Source: an uncultured Paracoccaceae bacterium (GTDB lineage: Bacteria > Pseudomonadota > Alphaproteobacteria > Rhodobacterales > Rhodobacteraceae). From it: a stretch of DNA of 64,000 bases. Positions 1 through 8,283 of this stretch are shown here, one piece after another. The stretch spans positions 1 through 64,000 of the forward strand of contig CATOSU010000014.1 in assembly GCA_951812615.1 (NCBI GenBank), read 5' to 3'. Below the pieces are notes generated by a model. That model was given only the letters and a program-made list of their open reading frames with translations. It searched no databases and had not been told where the DNA came from. Position 1 is the stretch's first letter. Each line of letters opens with the position of its first letter. A program made the position numbers and the translations under genes.

Positions 1-1
1 C

Positions 2-502
2 GGGCATTCGTATGGCGCCCGTACTGTCTTGGCGCTGGCGGGGCAAAGCATCGGGCCGTTTTCCGCGTCCTTCAAGGATCCGCGCATACGCGCCGCGCTG
101 GCGCTGAGCCCGACGGGCGCCATCGGCATGAACGAAGACGAAATTGTCCCGGCCGACAATTACGCAGAGATAGACATTCCGATCCTGCATGTGACCGGGA
201 CCGAAGACCGGCTGCCGCTCAGCACCGCTGATTTCGACCCTTACATCAGAACGCTGCCGTTTCAGCAGATACCGGCCGGTGATCAATACCTCATTGTATT
301 GAACGGGGCAGAGCACGAAGCGTTCTCGGGCACCGTCAAGGGCAAAGAAGCTGCCGCGGATACACGCTATACCGTCATCACCGCCGAGGCCGCCCTTCTG
401 TTCTTTGACGCCTATCTCAAAGACGATGACGATGCCTATTTCAACCTTCGCAACCGGCTGGCGGAGCATCTTGATCGCGAAGATTATCTCGAATTCCGCT
501 GA
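2..502 (+). CDS. alpha/beta hydrolase, 5'-truncated by window edge
   Basis: C-terminal 166 residues of an alpha/beta-hydrolase (dienelactone hydrolase or platelet-activating-factor acetylhydrolase-like). The reading frame is open from base 2, so the start lies outside the window. The first visible residues form the nucleophile elbow GHSYG, whose serine is the likely nucleophile. A VTGTEDRLPL segment probably holds the acid residue and NGAEHEAF the catalytic histidine. The downstream gene is a clear paralogue with the same motifs in the same order, so this is a tandem duplication. The substrate cannot be told; an esterase or lipase acting on a small ester is the family expectation. Confidence 0.8.
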   Translation, partial: GHSYGARTVLALAGQSIGPFSASFKDPRIRAALALSPTGAIGMNEDEIVPADNYAEIDIPILHVTGTEDRLPLSTADFDPYIRTLPFQQIPAGDQYLIVLNGAEHEAFSGTVKGKEAAADTRYTVITAEAALLFFDAYLKDDDDAYFNLRNRLAEHLDREDYLEFR

Positions 503-571
503 AGCCCACAGCTTTCACATTTCAATGCACGCTGACCTGCACGGTGCGCAGGACGAACAAAGGAACGGAAC

Positions 572-1570
572 ATGCGCTTCCTGCTAATTGTGTTCAGGTT
601 CCTGGGGCATCTGGTGCGCTCGATCTTCAGGCCGGTTGCGCGTCCGCAACCGGTGACCCCTCCACAGGACCTGAGGACCGAGAGCGAGTTCTGGGACGCC
701 GCGCGCGGGCGCCGGATCCCTTATCGCGTCTACGAACCGGAGACCCGGACCTTTCCCGCCCCCGTTGTCATTTTCAGCCACGGGCTGGGCGGCACGGTTG
801 ACGCCGCGCCCTATCTTGGCCGGGCGCTCGCCGCCGCCGGGTACTGGGGGATTTTTATCCAGCATCCCGGAACGGACCGGTCCGCGTTGCAGGGATCGGA
901 CTCGCGGGACGAGCTTCGCCGGCGGCTCAAATCAGCCAGCCGCGACGGCGCGCGGATGCGAGAGAGGTTTTTCGATCTGCCCTTCGTGCTGGACGAATTG
1001 ACCCGGCTGAACGAGACCCCGGGCCATATGTTCAAGGGCAAACTGGATCTGGACCGGGTCGGGTGTGCCGGGCATTCCTATGGGTCGCGGACGGTTCTCG
1101 CGGCTTGCGGACAACGCGTGGGCCCTTTTCAGTCGTTTCGCGATGACAGGGTTCGGGCAGGGGTGCTGCTCAGTCCCAGCAGCACCGTGCGGCCCGGCGC
1201 CGCCGAAGACCCGAAGGCCGCCGCTTCGGCCTTTGAAAACATCAATGTCCCGCTGTTTCACGTGACCGGGACCAATGACGCGCAGGATCCGTTTTCGTCC
1301 GGGCCGGTCAACATCGAACACCGAACGCGCCCATACCAGCTGATCCGCGCAAAAAACCAGTACCTTCTGGTGCTCGACGGTGCCGGGCACGGCGATCTCG
1401 TGGCCGGTTCCGATACGTCCGGCCACAGCGATCGCTACAGGTGGCTGATTGCCGTCGCCGCGGTTCTCTTTTTCGATGCGTATCTGCGCGGCAGCGAGGC
1501 GTCCAGAAGCGCCCTTCGGCGGGATTTCCGCGCCAACCTGAAACCCGGCGACAAGTTCGAATTCAAGTAG
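572..1570 (+). CDS. alpha/beta hydrolase, paralogue of the preceding gene
   Basis: 332-residue alpha/beta-hydrolase. Visible elements are an N-terminal hydrophobic stretch (about residues 1-20, possible membrane anchor or signal sequence), an oxyanion-type FSHGLGG loop near residue 70, the nucleophile elbow GHSYGSRTV near residue 168, VTGTNDAQD as probable acid region, and DGAGHGDL as probable catalytic histidine region. The start is supported by an AAAGGAACGGAAC ribosome-binding stretch before the ATG. It follows its paralogue after a 69-base gap and runs in the same direction, so the two may be cotranscribed. Function beyond hydrolase is not readable from sequence. Confidence 0.8.
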   Translation: MRFLLIVFRFLGHLVRSIFRPVARPQPVTPPQDLRTESEFWDAARGRRIPYRVYEPETRTFPAPVVIFSHGLGGTVDAAPYLGRALAAAGYWGIFIQHPGTDRSALQGSDSRDELRRRLKSASRDGARMRERFFDLPFVLDELTRLNETPGHMFKGKLDLDRVGCAGHSYGSRTVLAACGQRVGPFQSFRDDRVRAGVLLSPSSTVRPGAAEDPKAAASAFENINVPLFHVTGTNDAQDPFSSGPVNIEHRTRPYQLIRAKNQYLLVLDGAGHGDLVAGSDTSGHSDRYRWLIAVAAVLFFDAYLRGSEASRSALRRDFRANLKPGDKFEFK

Positions 1571-1584
1571 GTCAGGCGGACCGC

Positions 1585-2298
1585 TCAGGCGCTGTCATGC
1601 CCCTTGATCTTCGACATTCTTTCCATCATTTTGATGCGCCGCGACATCTCTCCCCGCTGGTTGCTGCGCGGAAACGGGGTGTCCGGCACCTCGATCCCCA
1701 GCGCGTCACAAATCGGGACCCAGCCCTGATCGGCAGACCAATCCACAAGCCGGTCCGGCGGAACTTCGTCCCTGACGGACTGATTATGCGTCTCATAAAG
1801 CTGCAGCGCCGTGTCGCGATCCAGAAATGCGCCGCGCAACAGCCCCTTTTCCCCGTAAACGACCCGGGTCATCATCTTGTCCGTTTCACGTTCGGCCAGC
1901 GGGATACTCTCGGCTTCCGGTCCGTCGCCTTTTTCGCGAACGCGTTGGTACCAATCGAAAATCGTTGCACGTGTGCTATCGTACCACGCCTCAGCACCCC
2001 CGGGATGAACCGACAACACGACCTTCGCCTCGGGGAACGCGGCCATCAGAGGCCGCCAGAACGCACATGTCGGAAAATCAATCGCGGCGCTGTAGCTGTC
2101 CCCGAAAAACTCGACCCATTCCGACGCAGCCGGTGGTGTATCAGCGGCCCGCTCCCAAAACCCTGCATCTTTCCGACGCTCCCGGTTCAGGAGCAATTCG
2201 GTCATGTGATAGCAGGGATAGCCAAGCGTGTTCAGGGCGTCGCGCAACGACGACGTTCCTGTTCGCCCAAAACCCGCGCCGATTATTGCTAGTGCCAT
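1585..2298 (-). CDS. sulfotransferase family protein
   Basis: 237-residue protein beginning IIGAGFGRTGTSSLRDAL, the 5'-phosphosulfate-binding loop typical of the Sulfotransfer_4-type family, followed by YPCYHMTE. Family members are often annotated only as sulfotransferase, and true PAPS-dependent activity is unproven for many. It is the last gene of a minus-strand run that also has an acyl carrier protein, two methyltransferases, two short-chain dehydrogenases and a hydrolase. This suggests a tailoring role on a lipid or small metabolite, which is inference from context. It ends convergently, 14 bases from the preceding hydrolase gene. Confidence 0.75.
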   Translation of the reverse strand: MALAIIGAGFGRTGTSSLRDALNTLGYPCYHMTELLLNRERRKDAGFWERAADTPPAASEWVEFFGDSYSAAIDFPTCAFWRPLMAAFPEAKVVLSVHPGGAEAWYDSTRATIFDWYQRVREKGDGPEAESIPLAERETDKMMTRVVYGEKGLLRGAFLDRDTALQLYETHNQSVRDEVPPDRLVDWSADQGWVPICDALGIEVPDTPFPRSNQRGEMSRRIKMMERMSKIKGHDSA

Positions 2299-2368
2299 GG
2301 GCTGTTTCCAATTCTCGAGGCAGCGGTCACCCGCATCCTGCGCGCGTGTTCTGGCGATGCAGGGTTAT

Positions 2369-2662
2369 TCACCCCGCTTGCAGTTCGAGCGCAACAAAGT
2401 CGACGATTTCGTTGACCGAAACGTCGTCCACATAAGCCCCTTCCTTGATCAGCAGCTTTTCGAAATGCAGATCCTTGCGTTCGAGCGCCTGTTCCAGCGC
2501 AACGAAGAACTGAACGATATCGATCGATTCAAATGCCAACTCTTCGATGAGCTTGGTTTCGGACCCGATCTCTTCTTCCAGTTCAAGATCCCAGTCCCTG
2601 ATCGTCTCGTGCAATACGCCGATGACCGTTGACTTCAGCATTTCCGGGCTTGCCTTGCTCAT
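2369..2662 (-). CDS. acyl carrier protein-like, stand-alone
   Basis: 97-residue acidic four-helix protein of acyl carrier protein type. The segment EELAFESIDIVQFF matches the phosphopantetheine attachment region; the serine of FESID takes the place of the usual DSL serine. Length fits a discrete ACP. It lies between a methyltransferase (25 bases upstream) and a sulfotransferase (70 bases downstream), not next to fabD/fabG/fabF, so it is a specialised carrier rather than the housekeeping AcpP. No ketosynthase or adenylation gene is visible in the cluster, so the source of its acyl group is unknown. Confidence 0.75.
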   Translation of the reverse strand: MSKASPEMLKSTVIGVLHETIRDWDLELEEEIGSETKLIEELAFESIDIVQFFVALEQALERKDLHFEKLLIKEGAYVDDVSVNEIVDFVALELQAG

Positions 2663-2687
2663 GCCTCTGCTCCTTCTCGTTAGATGT

Positions 2688-3581
2688 TCAATTTGCCGGA
2701 TCGCGTCGCGTCGCGCGCACTTCGAGCCAGTTTCGCGGCACTTCGTCTATGCCGAGCTTGCGAAAAGCGCGCGGCGCGGCCTCCTGCAGGCAGTGGCTGG
2801 CAATGTCGACCGGATAGCCGCTCATCAATACCTCTGCCAATCCGCCATAGGCCCCGACCATGCCCAATCCTTCCTCGGAAATGGGAACGGGACGGTCTGC
2901 GCAATGCACGGTGTCAAAACCGGCAGCGTCCAGCGCTTCGGACCAGCCATCACCTGACAGCCAATCCTTGCGGAACGCCTTGGAGCCTTTTCCGCGTACA
3001 CGGGGCACCGGCGCTTCTCCGCGCGCCGCCCGGGCTTCGTTTTCTTCGGCGAGGACGCCAACAGCTTCCTTCATCCACTCTCCGAACACGGCTTCGGTGC
3101 CGGGCACGAACGTGCCGACATAAAACACCGAGTTGAAGGTGAACATTCCGCCCGGACGCAGGACGCGCGACACTTCGGACAGAAAACGGTCGCGGTCGGG
3201 CATCAGGTGAATGGCATTCCCCATGACCACCAGATCAATCTCGTCGGTGTCGAACGGCAATTCCATCGCCGATCCGGTCATGAAACAGCCCGCGCCCGTG
3301 CCGGCCGCCGCAGCTTCGCGGACAGCGTCCAGATCCTTGGCCACCGGGCCGGGGAAGGTCCGGTTCGCGATCTCGATCTGCACCGGATCAAGATCGATGC
3401 CGGAAATCGCCAGCGTCGGCTTGCGCCCGATCAGAACACCGGACAAAAGCCCCGTTCCGCAGGCCAGATCGGCGACGCGCGTCACATCATCAAGCGGAAC
3501 GTCCTCGAGCAGCGCGGAATTCGCTGCGATATAGTTCGGGTCCTGAGAATAGGGTTCGTAGGTGGAGTCGACGTTTGTCAT
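2688..3581 (-). CDS. class I SAM-dependent methyltransferase
   Basis: 297-residue Rossmann-fold methyltransferase. Motif I is VADLACGTGLLSG near residue 38, the acidic motif II is ISGIDLDPVQIEIA, and a motif-IV-like DLVVMGNAIHLMPDRDRFL stretch is followed by VLRPGGMFTF (motif VI region). This layout matches UbiE/Methyltransf_11-type small-molecule methyltransferases. Its neighbour ACP and the nearby dehydrogenases suggest a metabolite or carrier-bound substrate, which is inference. A 168-base gap upstream may hold its own promoter. Confidence 0.75.
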   Translation of the reverse strand: MTNVDSTYEPYSQDPNYIAANSALLEDVPLDDVTRVADLACGTGLLSGVLIGRKPTLAISGIDLDPVQIEIANRTFPGPVAKDLDAVREAAAAGTGAGCFMTGSAMELPFDTDEIDLVVMGNAIHLMPDRDRFLSEVSRVLRPGGMFTFNSVFYVGTFVPGTEAVFGEWMKEAVGVLAEENEARAARGEAPVPRVRGKGSKAFRKDWLSGDGWSEALDAAGFDTVHCADRPVPISEEGLGMVGAYGGLAEVLMSGYPVDIASHCLQEAAPRAFRKLGIDEVPRNWLEVRATRRDPAN

Positions 3582-3749
3582 GGTGGTGCAATAAACCTTT
3601 TTGAATGCGACCGGTCTGAACCGCGCTCTGTTGATCGTATCCGTGCGCTGACACCCGGGCGACCTATTGGCACCTAGCTCTCTGTTTGGTCTAAATCAAT
3701 GGGAACTTTTCGCCTTATTAGTCAACGAACAATACCGATCAGTTGGATG

Positions 3750-4493
3750 CTAGCTTGCCTTAACTCTTTTGCGACGCTGCTGGAGCGGGGCCACCACCGG
3801 ATTCATCAGATAGGCGTCACGCGGCAAGGCCAACATGTAGACGATCAGCGCGGCGACCTGGTCGGGGGTCAGCATGGCCTGAGGCTTCAGGGCGGCCTTG
3901 CCCGACTGGGCCCAAAGTTCCGTATCGACGGCATCGGGCAACAGGGTCTGAACGCGGATGCCTTCGCGCATCACCTCCTGCGCCAGCGATTCTGACAGGC
4001 CGATGATTCCAGCCTTGGAGGCCGAGTAAGGGCCGTCAAACGCACGCCCCTGCTTGCCGCTGGTCGAGCTCAGGTTCAGGATGTCGCCCCGCTTGGCTGC
4101 CTGCATCGCCGGCAGAACGGCCTGATTGGACAGGAAAGTGCCGGTCAGGTTCACATCGATGATCTGTGACCAGTCTTCAAAGCTGGTTTCGGCCACGGTG
4201 GTCATGCCGCCTTTCCCGCGCAGAATGGCAGCCGTCGTGACCAGAGCATCGATCTGGCCAAACCGGTCCAGCGTGGCCTCGGCCATCCGGGTCATGTCAT
4301 CCTTGGACGTCACGCTTGCCGCAAGGGTCAATGCCTCGCCGGGCAGGTCACCGGCGACGGTCTCGAGCGCCTCTGCCGAGCGGTCTACAAGCACCAGCCG
4401 TGCGCCCGCCCCGGACAAAGCCCGCGCCGTGGCGCTGCCGATGCCACCGGCCGCTCCGGTAATGATGGCAACGCGATCGTTGAGGTCGTCCAT
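3750..4493 (-). CDS. short-chain dehydrogenase/reductase (SDR)
   Basis: 247-residue classical SDR. TGAAGGIGSA near residue 12 is the NAD(P)-binding glycine motif, an NLSSTSG segment gives the catalytic serine, and YSASK gives the catalytic Tyr-x-x-x-Lys. The ATG at 4493 is preferred over an upstream in-frame start because the protein then begins just before the first beta strand (DRVAIITG) and the spacing to the upstream SDR gene is 13 bases. An Asp (LVLVDRS) after strand 2 suggests NAD rather than NADP, from the general SDR rule. Substrate unknown; it probably works with the adjacent second SDR. Confidence 0.8.
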   Translation of the reverse strand: MDDLNDRVAIITGAAGGIGSATARALSGAGARLVLVDRSAEALETVAGDLPGEALTLAASVTSKDDMTRMAEATLDRFGQIDALVTTAAILRGKGGMTTVAETSFEDWSQIIDVNLTGTFLSNQAVLPAMQAAKRGDILNLSSTSGKQGRAFDGPYSASKAGIIGLSESLAQEVMREGIRVQTLLPDAVDTELWAQSGKAALKPQAMLTPDQVAALIVYMLALPRDAYLMNPVVAPLQQRRKRVKAS

Positions 4494-4506
4494 GTCAGGC
4501 TCCGTA

Positions 4507-5283
4507 TCAGTCAGCAGATGCCACGTTGCCGGCACGGAACCGGCGAGATGGCATAGGAAGCAGGTGGGGATCAGGCAGCGCCATGACGCGGCCCAGTTCA
4601 ATCAGGCCAAACACGGCGTCTGCAAAGCTCTTGGCGCTGGTACGCCCGCCAAACTCCCGGTCGAGCATCGTATCCGCGATCAGCGGGGTTTCGACCGGGC
4701 CGGGAAACACCGTGCGGACATGGATGCCATCGGCCTCGACTTCCGCCGCCAGCTGCCGGCCCATTTCGGCCAGCGCGAATTTGGTCGCGGCATATCCCGG
4801 AGCCAGAGCTGTGCCGCGCAGACCCCGCGGCGTGGTGGACGAGCCGATGTTGACGATATCACCGCTGCCTTGCGCCCGCATCAGGGGGATGACGGTCTTG
4901 TTGGCCAGAAAAACACCGTTCAGGTTGGTGTCGATCATTGCCTGCCAGTCTTCCAGCGGCAAAGACGCGGTCGGCGGCGGCAGGGCGCGGGAGCCGGCGG
5001 CACGGCCAACAACCGCACAGGCCAACAGCACATCGACGCGTCCGATCGACGCCAATTGCTGGCCCAGCACATCCATGTCACGGGGAGAGGAGACATCGCA
5101 TTGCAGCGCGAGGTGCTCGACCTCCGGGTTGGCCACACGAAGGTCCTCTTTCAGCTGCAACAGCCGGTCCGGGTTGCGACCCAGCCCGACAACAAGCCCG
5201 CCGCGTTCCGCGTGGCCAAGCGCCAAAGCGCGGCCAATGCCGCTGCTTGCACCGGAAATCACGCCAACGGGCGGTTGGTTCAT
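4507..5283 (-). CDS. short-chain dehydrogenase/reductase (SDR), second copy
   Basis: 258-residue classical SDR with the cofactor motif SGASSGIGRA near residue 10 and the catalytic YAATK. GLGRNPDRL after strand 2 carries an Arg where the other SDR has Asp, so NADP preference is plausible. The start codon overlaps the stop of the upstream alpha/beta hydrolase by four bases (ATGA), which points to translational coupling. Two different SDRs plus a hydrolase back to back resemble a reductive tailoring or detoxification module; the substrate is not readable. Confidence 0.8.
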   Translation of the reverse strand: MNQPPVGVISGASSGIGRALALGHAERGGLVVGLGRNPDRLLQLKEDLRVANPEVEHLALQCDVSSPRDMDVLGQQLASIGRVDVLLACAVVGRAAGSRALPPPTASLPLEDWQAMIDTNLNGVFLANKTVIPLMRAQGSGDIVNIGSSTTPRGLRGTALAPGYAATKFALAEMGRQLAAEVEADGIHVRTVFPGPVETPLIADTMLDREFGGRTSAKSFADAVFGLIELGRVMALPDPHLLPMPSRRFRAGNVASAD

Positions 5284-6260
5284 TTGCGGCCCTCGCGCCG
5301 GCGTAAACGCCGAACGTCACGGGGAAGTGAAAACCGCACGGCTCCGGGCACTGGCCGCCCTGCGTTGCTGTCAACGCTGGCCAGGAACATCTGCAGGGTG
5401 CGTGAGAAATACCGGGGCTTCACGATGGGAAAGAAATGCCCGGCGCCGGGCACGACAACCTTGCGAGCCTGAGGAATAAGCGCCTCCAGCTTGTCGGCCG
5501 TTTCCAGACAATGCGATTTGGCGCCGTACATCAGCAGGGTGGGCATATCGAGCTTGTGCAGCCCATCCACGTCGATTGCGCTTTCGTCAGCCAGCTCAGC
5601 CTTGGCTGAAGTCATCGACAGCAAGGTGTTCCAGCGGTCGGCGCCACGCGCGCCCATCTGCCGGGACCCCAGATCAATACGCGAACCGCGGCCGCCGCTC
5701 CCGCCGCCGGGGCGTGGGCCCAGATCGGCCAGAAGCCGGAAATCGATTTCAGAATCCTCGGGAGGGAAGTCGGTAACGCCGCGGCTCTGAAGATCGGCCT
5801 TCCACTGTGGCCAGTACGGCCAGTCTCCCAGCTTCATCGGCGGCTGCAGAGCGCGGATCTGCGTATCGGCAAGAACCAGGCTTTCAACGCGTTCCGGATA
5901 GGTTTGCGCAAACACCAGCGCCACTCTGGCACCGTGGCTGTGACCCACCAGATGAACCCGCTCAATCTCAAGATCGTCGAGAAGCACGCGAAAATCTTCG
6001 GCCAGCTGGGCCAGATCATAACCTGATTTCGGCATGCTGCTGGCGCCATGGCCGCGCAAGTCATGCATCAGCAATGTCCGTTCGCGACCCAGATGCAGAG
6101 CTGCACCCAGATACCAAAAGGACAGGTTTGTTCCGAGACCATGGATCAACGCCACAGGCTGCGGAGAGTCAGGCTGCGGCACAGGTCCAGCGATCTTGAA
6201 ATTCGTAAACAGCGAGTCGTCTGAATCGGACTCGGAAAATCGAAATTGTTTCACCGTCAA
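5280..6260 (-). CDS. alpha/beta-fold hydrolase
   Basis: 326-residue alpha/beta hydrolase of the epoxide hydrolase/haloalkane dehalogenase/esterase type. It shows LIHGLGTN (oxyanion loop), MHDLRGHGASS, the nucleophile elbow GHSHGARVAL and a late GAGHFFPI with the probable catalytic histidine. The start is uncertain: a TTG at 6260 and a GTG two codons later are both possible, and no strong ribosome-binding site is seen. A glycine-rich insertion (GPRPGGGSGGRGSR) lies in the lid region. It is coupled by overlap to the downstream SDR. Confidence 0.75.
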   Translation of the reverse strand: MTVKQFRFSESDSDDSLFTNFKIAGPVPQPDSPQPVALIHGLGTNLSFWYLGAALHLGRERTLLMHDLRGHGASSMPKSGYDLAQLAEDFRVLLDDLEIERVHLVGHSHGARVALVFAQTYPERVESLVLADTQIRALQPPMKLGDWPYWPQWKADLQSRGVTDFPPEDSEIDFRLLADLGPRPGGGSGGRGSRIDLGSRQMGARGADRWNTLLSMTSAKAELADESAIDVDGLHKLDMPTLLMYGAKSHCLETADKLEALIPQARKVVVPGAGHFFPIVKPRYFSRTLQMFLASVDSNAGRPVPGAVRFSLPRDVRRLRRREGRK

Positions 6261-6316
6261 ACATCCAAGGCCTTAGGCACTAACTATCTAAGCCATGTGC
6301 ACTCTCACGTCCAGTG

Positions 6317-6331
6317 TGAACGTAACGTTCA
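6317..6331. promoter_or_regulatory. 15-base perfect palindrome, candidate operator
   Basis: TGAACGTAACGTTCA is perfectly palindromic around a single central base and lies in the 88-base gap upstream of the hydrolase-SDR-SDR genes. Its place and symmetry fit the binding site of a dimeric regulator. No regulator gene adjoins it in this cluster, so the assignment is inference. Confidence 0.35.
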
Positions 6332-6348
6332 ACCGTGGCACAAGGATG

Positions 6349-7470
6349 TCATTCCAGCGGAAAAATGTGCTGGGGCAGGTCGTTTGACAAAGTTTCGCCC
6401 GGTCCCGCGACACGTAGCCCCAGGCACAGCGTACCGGAGCCTGTGTCGAGAAAGCTCGTTGCCTCGATGCAGACTTCGCTGTTCGCCGGCATCTGCAGCA
6501 TCGGCAGCGGCAGGTAGGAATGGTGCCAGCAGGTTTCGCGGTGTGCCGGGCCGGTGCCCAATGTGATCCCCGGTGCCAGATCCAGTTCGAAATGCACAAG
6601 CACCCCATGGAAGCTGCCGGCAACCGGATACCGAAGCCGCACCTCGCTGCTAAAAAAGCTGTCCTCAGAGGTGGCCGTCAGATAATCGAGGTTGTGCACT
6701 TCTGCCGTATCGACCACGTCTTTTTCGTCCGCGGTCACGACATAGCGCAAAGGCCAGTCAATGTCGGCCTGCCGCAACGCGCTGAAATCCAGCCCGTAGG
6801 CCGGGGTCTCCCAAAACCCATAGCCGCGATCGACATAAAGCCTGCGGCTGTCGACCGCCGAGAACAGCAGTTTCGCCGCGCGGGGCAGGACCTGCCCGCC
6901 GGGGCGCAGGGCGTTATCGCGCACTTCGGCGAATGCCGCGAAATGGCGCCATTCGTCCAGCAGCGCCAGACCGATGAACTCTCCCAGCACGACGTCGACC
7001 GGGGCGTCGGGCGTAAAGCTCGCCGCATCGCCCCGAACGATCTGCACGTTGTCCAGCCCGTTTGCTGCCGCAACCTCTGCCGCGCGGTCAGCCATTGCCG
7101 TCATCTCCAGCCCATAAACCTCCGCTGCACCGGCCTGCGCTGCGAACATGGCCAGCACGCCGGACCCGGTGCCCACGTCGATGACGGTGTTTCCATCCTG
7201 CACAACCTCGCCGATAGCGCGGCGGAAGGCCTCGGTCCGGGCGGTATCGACCAGCATGCCGCGATGCGCCTTCAGACCCCCAAACGCCTCCTGCAAATCC
7301 AGCGGCGCCTCGGTTTCTCTCTGCGGTTCCAGAAAACCGGTGGCCAGCAGGTCTTTCAGAAGCTGGGGGGGAAAGCCTGATGCAACCAGATCCTCGGGGG
7401 TCCGTGCGACCCGAAGGGCTGAGAATAGCTGACGCGCCACGTTACTCAGGCCGATATTGTCGTCTTCCAT
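6349..7470 (-). CDS. PRMT-like protein methyltransferase
   Basis: 373-residue SAM methyltransferase with hallmarks of protein arginine methyltransferases. It has H-x-x-ML-x-D-x-x-RT (about residues 69-79, as in eukaryotic PRMT1), motif I VIDVGTGSG (about 96-104), motif II VYGLEMT, and a double-E-loop-like GEFIGLALLDEW (about 163-174). The C-terminal half is beta-rich, as expected of a PRMT barrel. Residues 1-65 form an additional N-terminal segment (ending GFLEP) of unknown role. The start at 7470 is chosen because upstream in-frame codons give low-complexity, non-conserved residues. It heads the minus-strand cluster, and 88 bases separate it from the next gene. Substrate protein or peptide unknown. 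Confidence 0.65.
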   Translation of the reverse strand: MEDDNIGLSNVARQLFSALRVARTPEDLVASGFPPQLLKDLLATGFLEPQRETEAPLDLQEAFGGLKAHRGMLVDTARTEAFRRAIGEVVQDGNTVIDVGTGSGVLAMFAAQAGAAEVYGLEMTAMADRAAEVAAANGLDNVQIVRGDAASFTPDAPVDVVLGEFIGLALLDEWRHFAAFAEVRDNALRPGGQVLPRAAKLLFSAVDSRRLYVDRGYGFWETPAYGLDFSALRQADIDWPLRYVVTADEKDVVDTAEVHNLDYLTATSEDSFFSSEVRLRYPVAGSFHGVLVHFELDLAPGITLGTGPAHRETCWHHSYLPLPMLQMPANSEVCIEATSFLDTGSGTLCLGLRVAGPGETLSNDLPQHIFPLE

Positions 7471-8139
7471 GCCATCCCTCGCCTTGCTTCGCGCGGCCCG
7501 GTTACCCGTTTGGCAACCGATGAAAACGTCATGCCGCACAGGCGCCAAAAGCATGGGCGGTAATGGATTGCAACTGGTCCCGATACGCCGCGGTGTCAAA
7601 ACCTGCCATGTGTACCGCCTGCGCCCCCAAAGCGGTGTCCGAAAATGGACGGCAGAATTGCGGCCCGGTTCCGAACGCGCAGCCGATCCTGCACGCGGCA
7701 TTGCGGCGGATGCCCGGCATCGCGGTGCTGGGCTGAAAGGCATGAATGAAACTGCGTCGCACAGACAGGAATCAGGATAGTAAACGCCTTGTACACAGAC
7801 CCTCTGCAGCGCCGGATCTCAGGTCAGAACCGCGCCGTCAGCCTTGGTCCGCAGGCAAGAAAACTCCGACGCCTGCTCCGGGGTTGGCCCCGGGAATATG
7901 CCGGACCAATACGGGCCGGCCGATTCGCGGGCCGCGAAGGCCCTGATCAGGCTTACGATTCGGATAAGGTGTTGGAAAACTTGACATCCCCAGACACGGT
8001 GCGAAGTTTTTAAGAACCTGCTGCAGGTGCGTTGTTGGGCCGACAACTCTTCTATGGAAGCCTCTGGGATATGTTACTTTTTTGCGCATCCGGCGGTCGC
8101 GCCCGATTTCACAGGCAAAAATCGATCGGAGGGGAAATT
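7471..8139. other. 669-base stretch without a convincing gene
   Basis: No convincing gene is seen between the PRMT-like gene and the IS-bearing patch. A short minus-strand frame at 7529-7762 (77 codons, Cys-rich) has no ribosome-binding site and no recognisable family; it could be the tail of a decayed small secreted protein. A TTGACA at 7981-7986 resembles a -35 box, but the sequence 17 bases later (AAGTTT) is a poor -10. Base composition becomes more AT-rich after about 7960, marking the start of the accessory patch. Confidence 0.4.
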
Positions 8140-8283
8140 GTGGCTTTGCGGAAAACAGTTTTAACGATAAGGTCGAATCGTATCACGAAAACCATTGTGG
8201 TGTTCGTAATAGGAATGGCGGCCTGCGAGAATTCTATTAGGCAGCGTACCTACAAAGAGCTTCACGTTTCCAGCGAGTTATGA
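8140..8283 (+). pseudogene. small lipoprotein-like open frame interrupted by IS insertion
   Basis: GTG start with a GGAGGGG ribosome-binding site six bases upstream. The frame encodes a basic N-terminus, a hydrophobic run (TIVVFVIGMAAC) and a cysteine that could be a lipobox. The inferred end of the IS5-type element falls at base 8240, so the last 14 codons before the stop belong to the IS. Removing both IS elements extends the frame only to a stop inside the start of the Hint gene. Real translation is therefore doubtful; it may be just the leader of the Hint gene. Confidence 0.25.

Noticed and set aside
2369-2662. Housekeeping acyl carrier protein AcpP
   Set aside because: Wrong context (no fab genes) and an atypical FESID in place of the DSL motif; a specialised carrier fits better.
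7529-7762. Small Cys-rich minus-strand frame upstream of the PRMT-like gene
   Set aside because: No start signal, no recognisable family, and neighbouring frames look equally plausible; kept only as a possible remnant.
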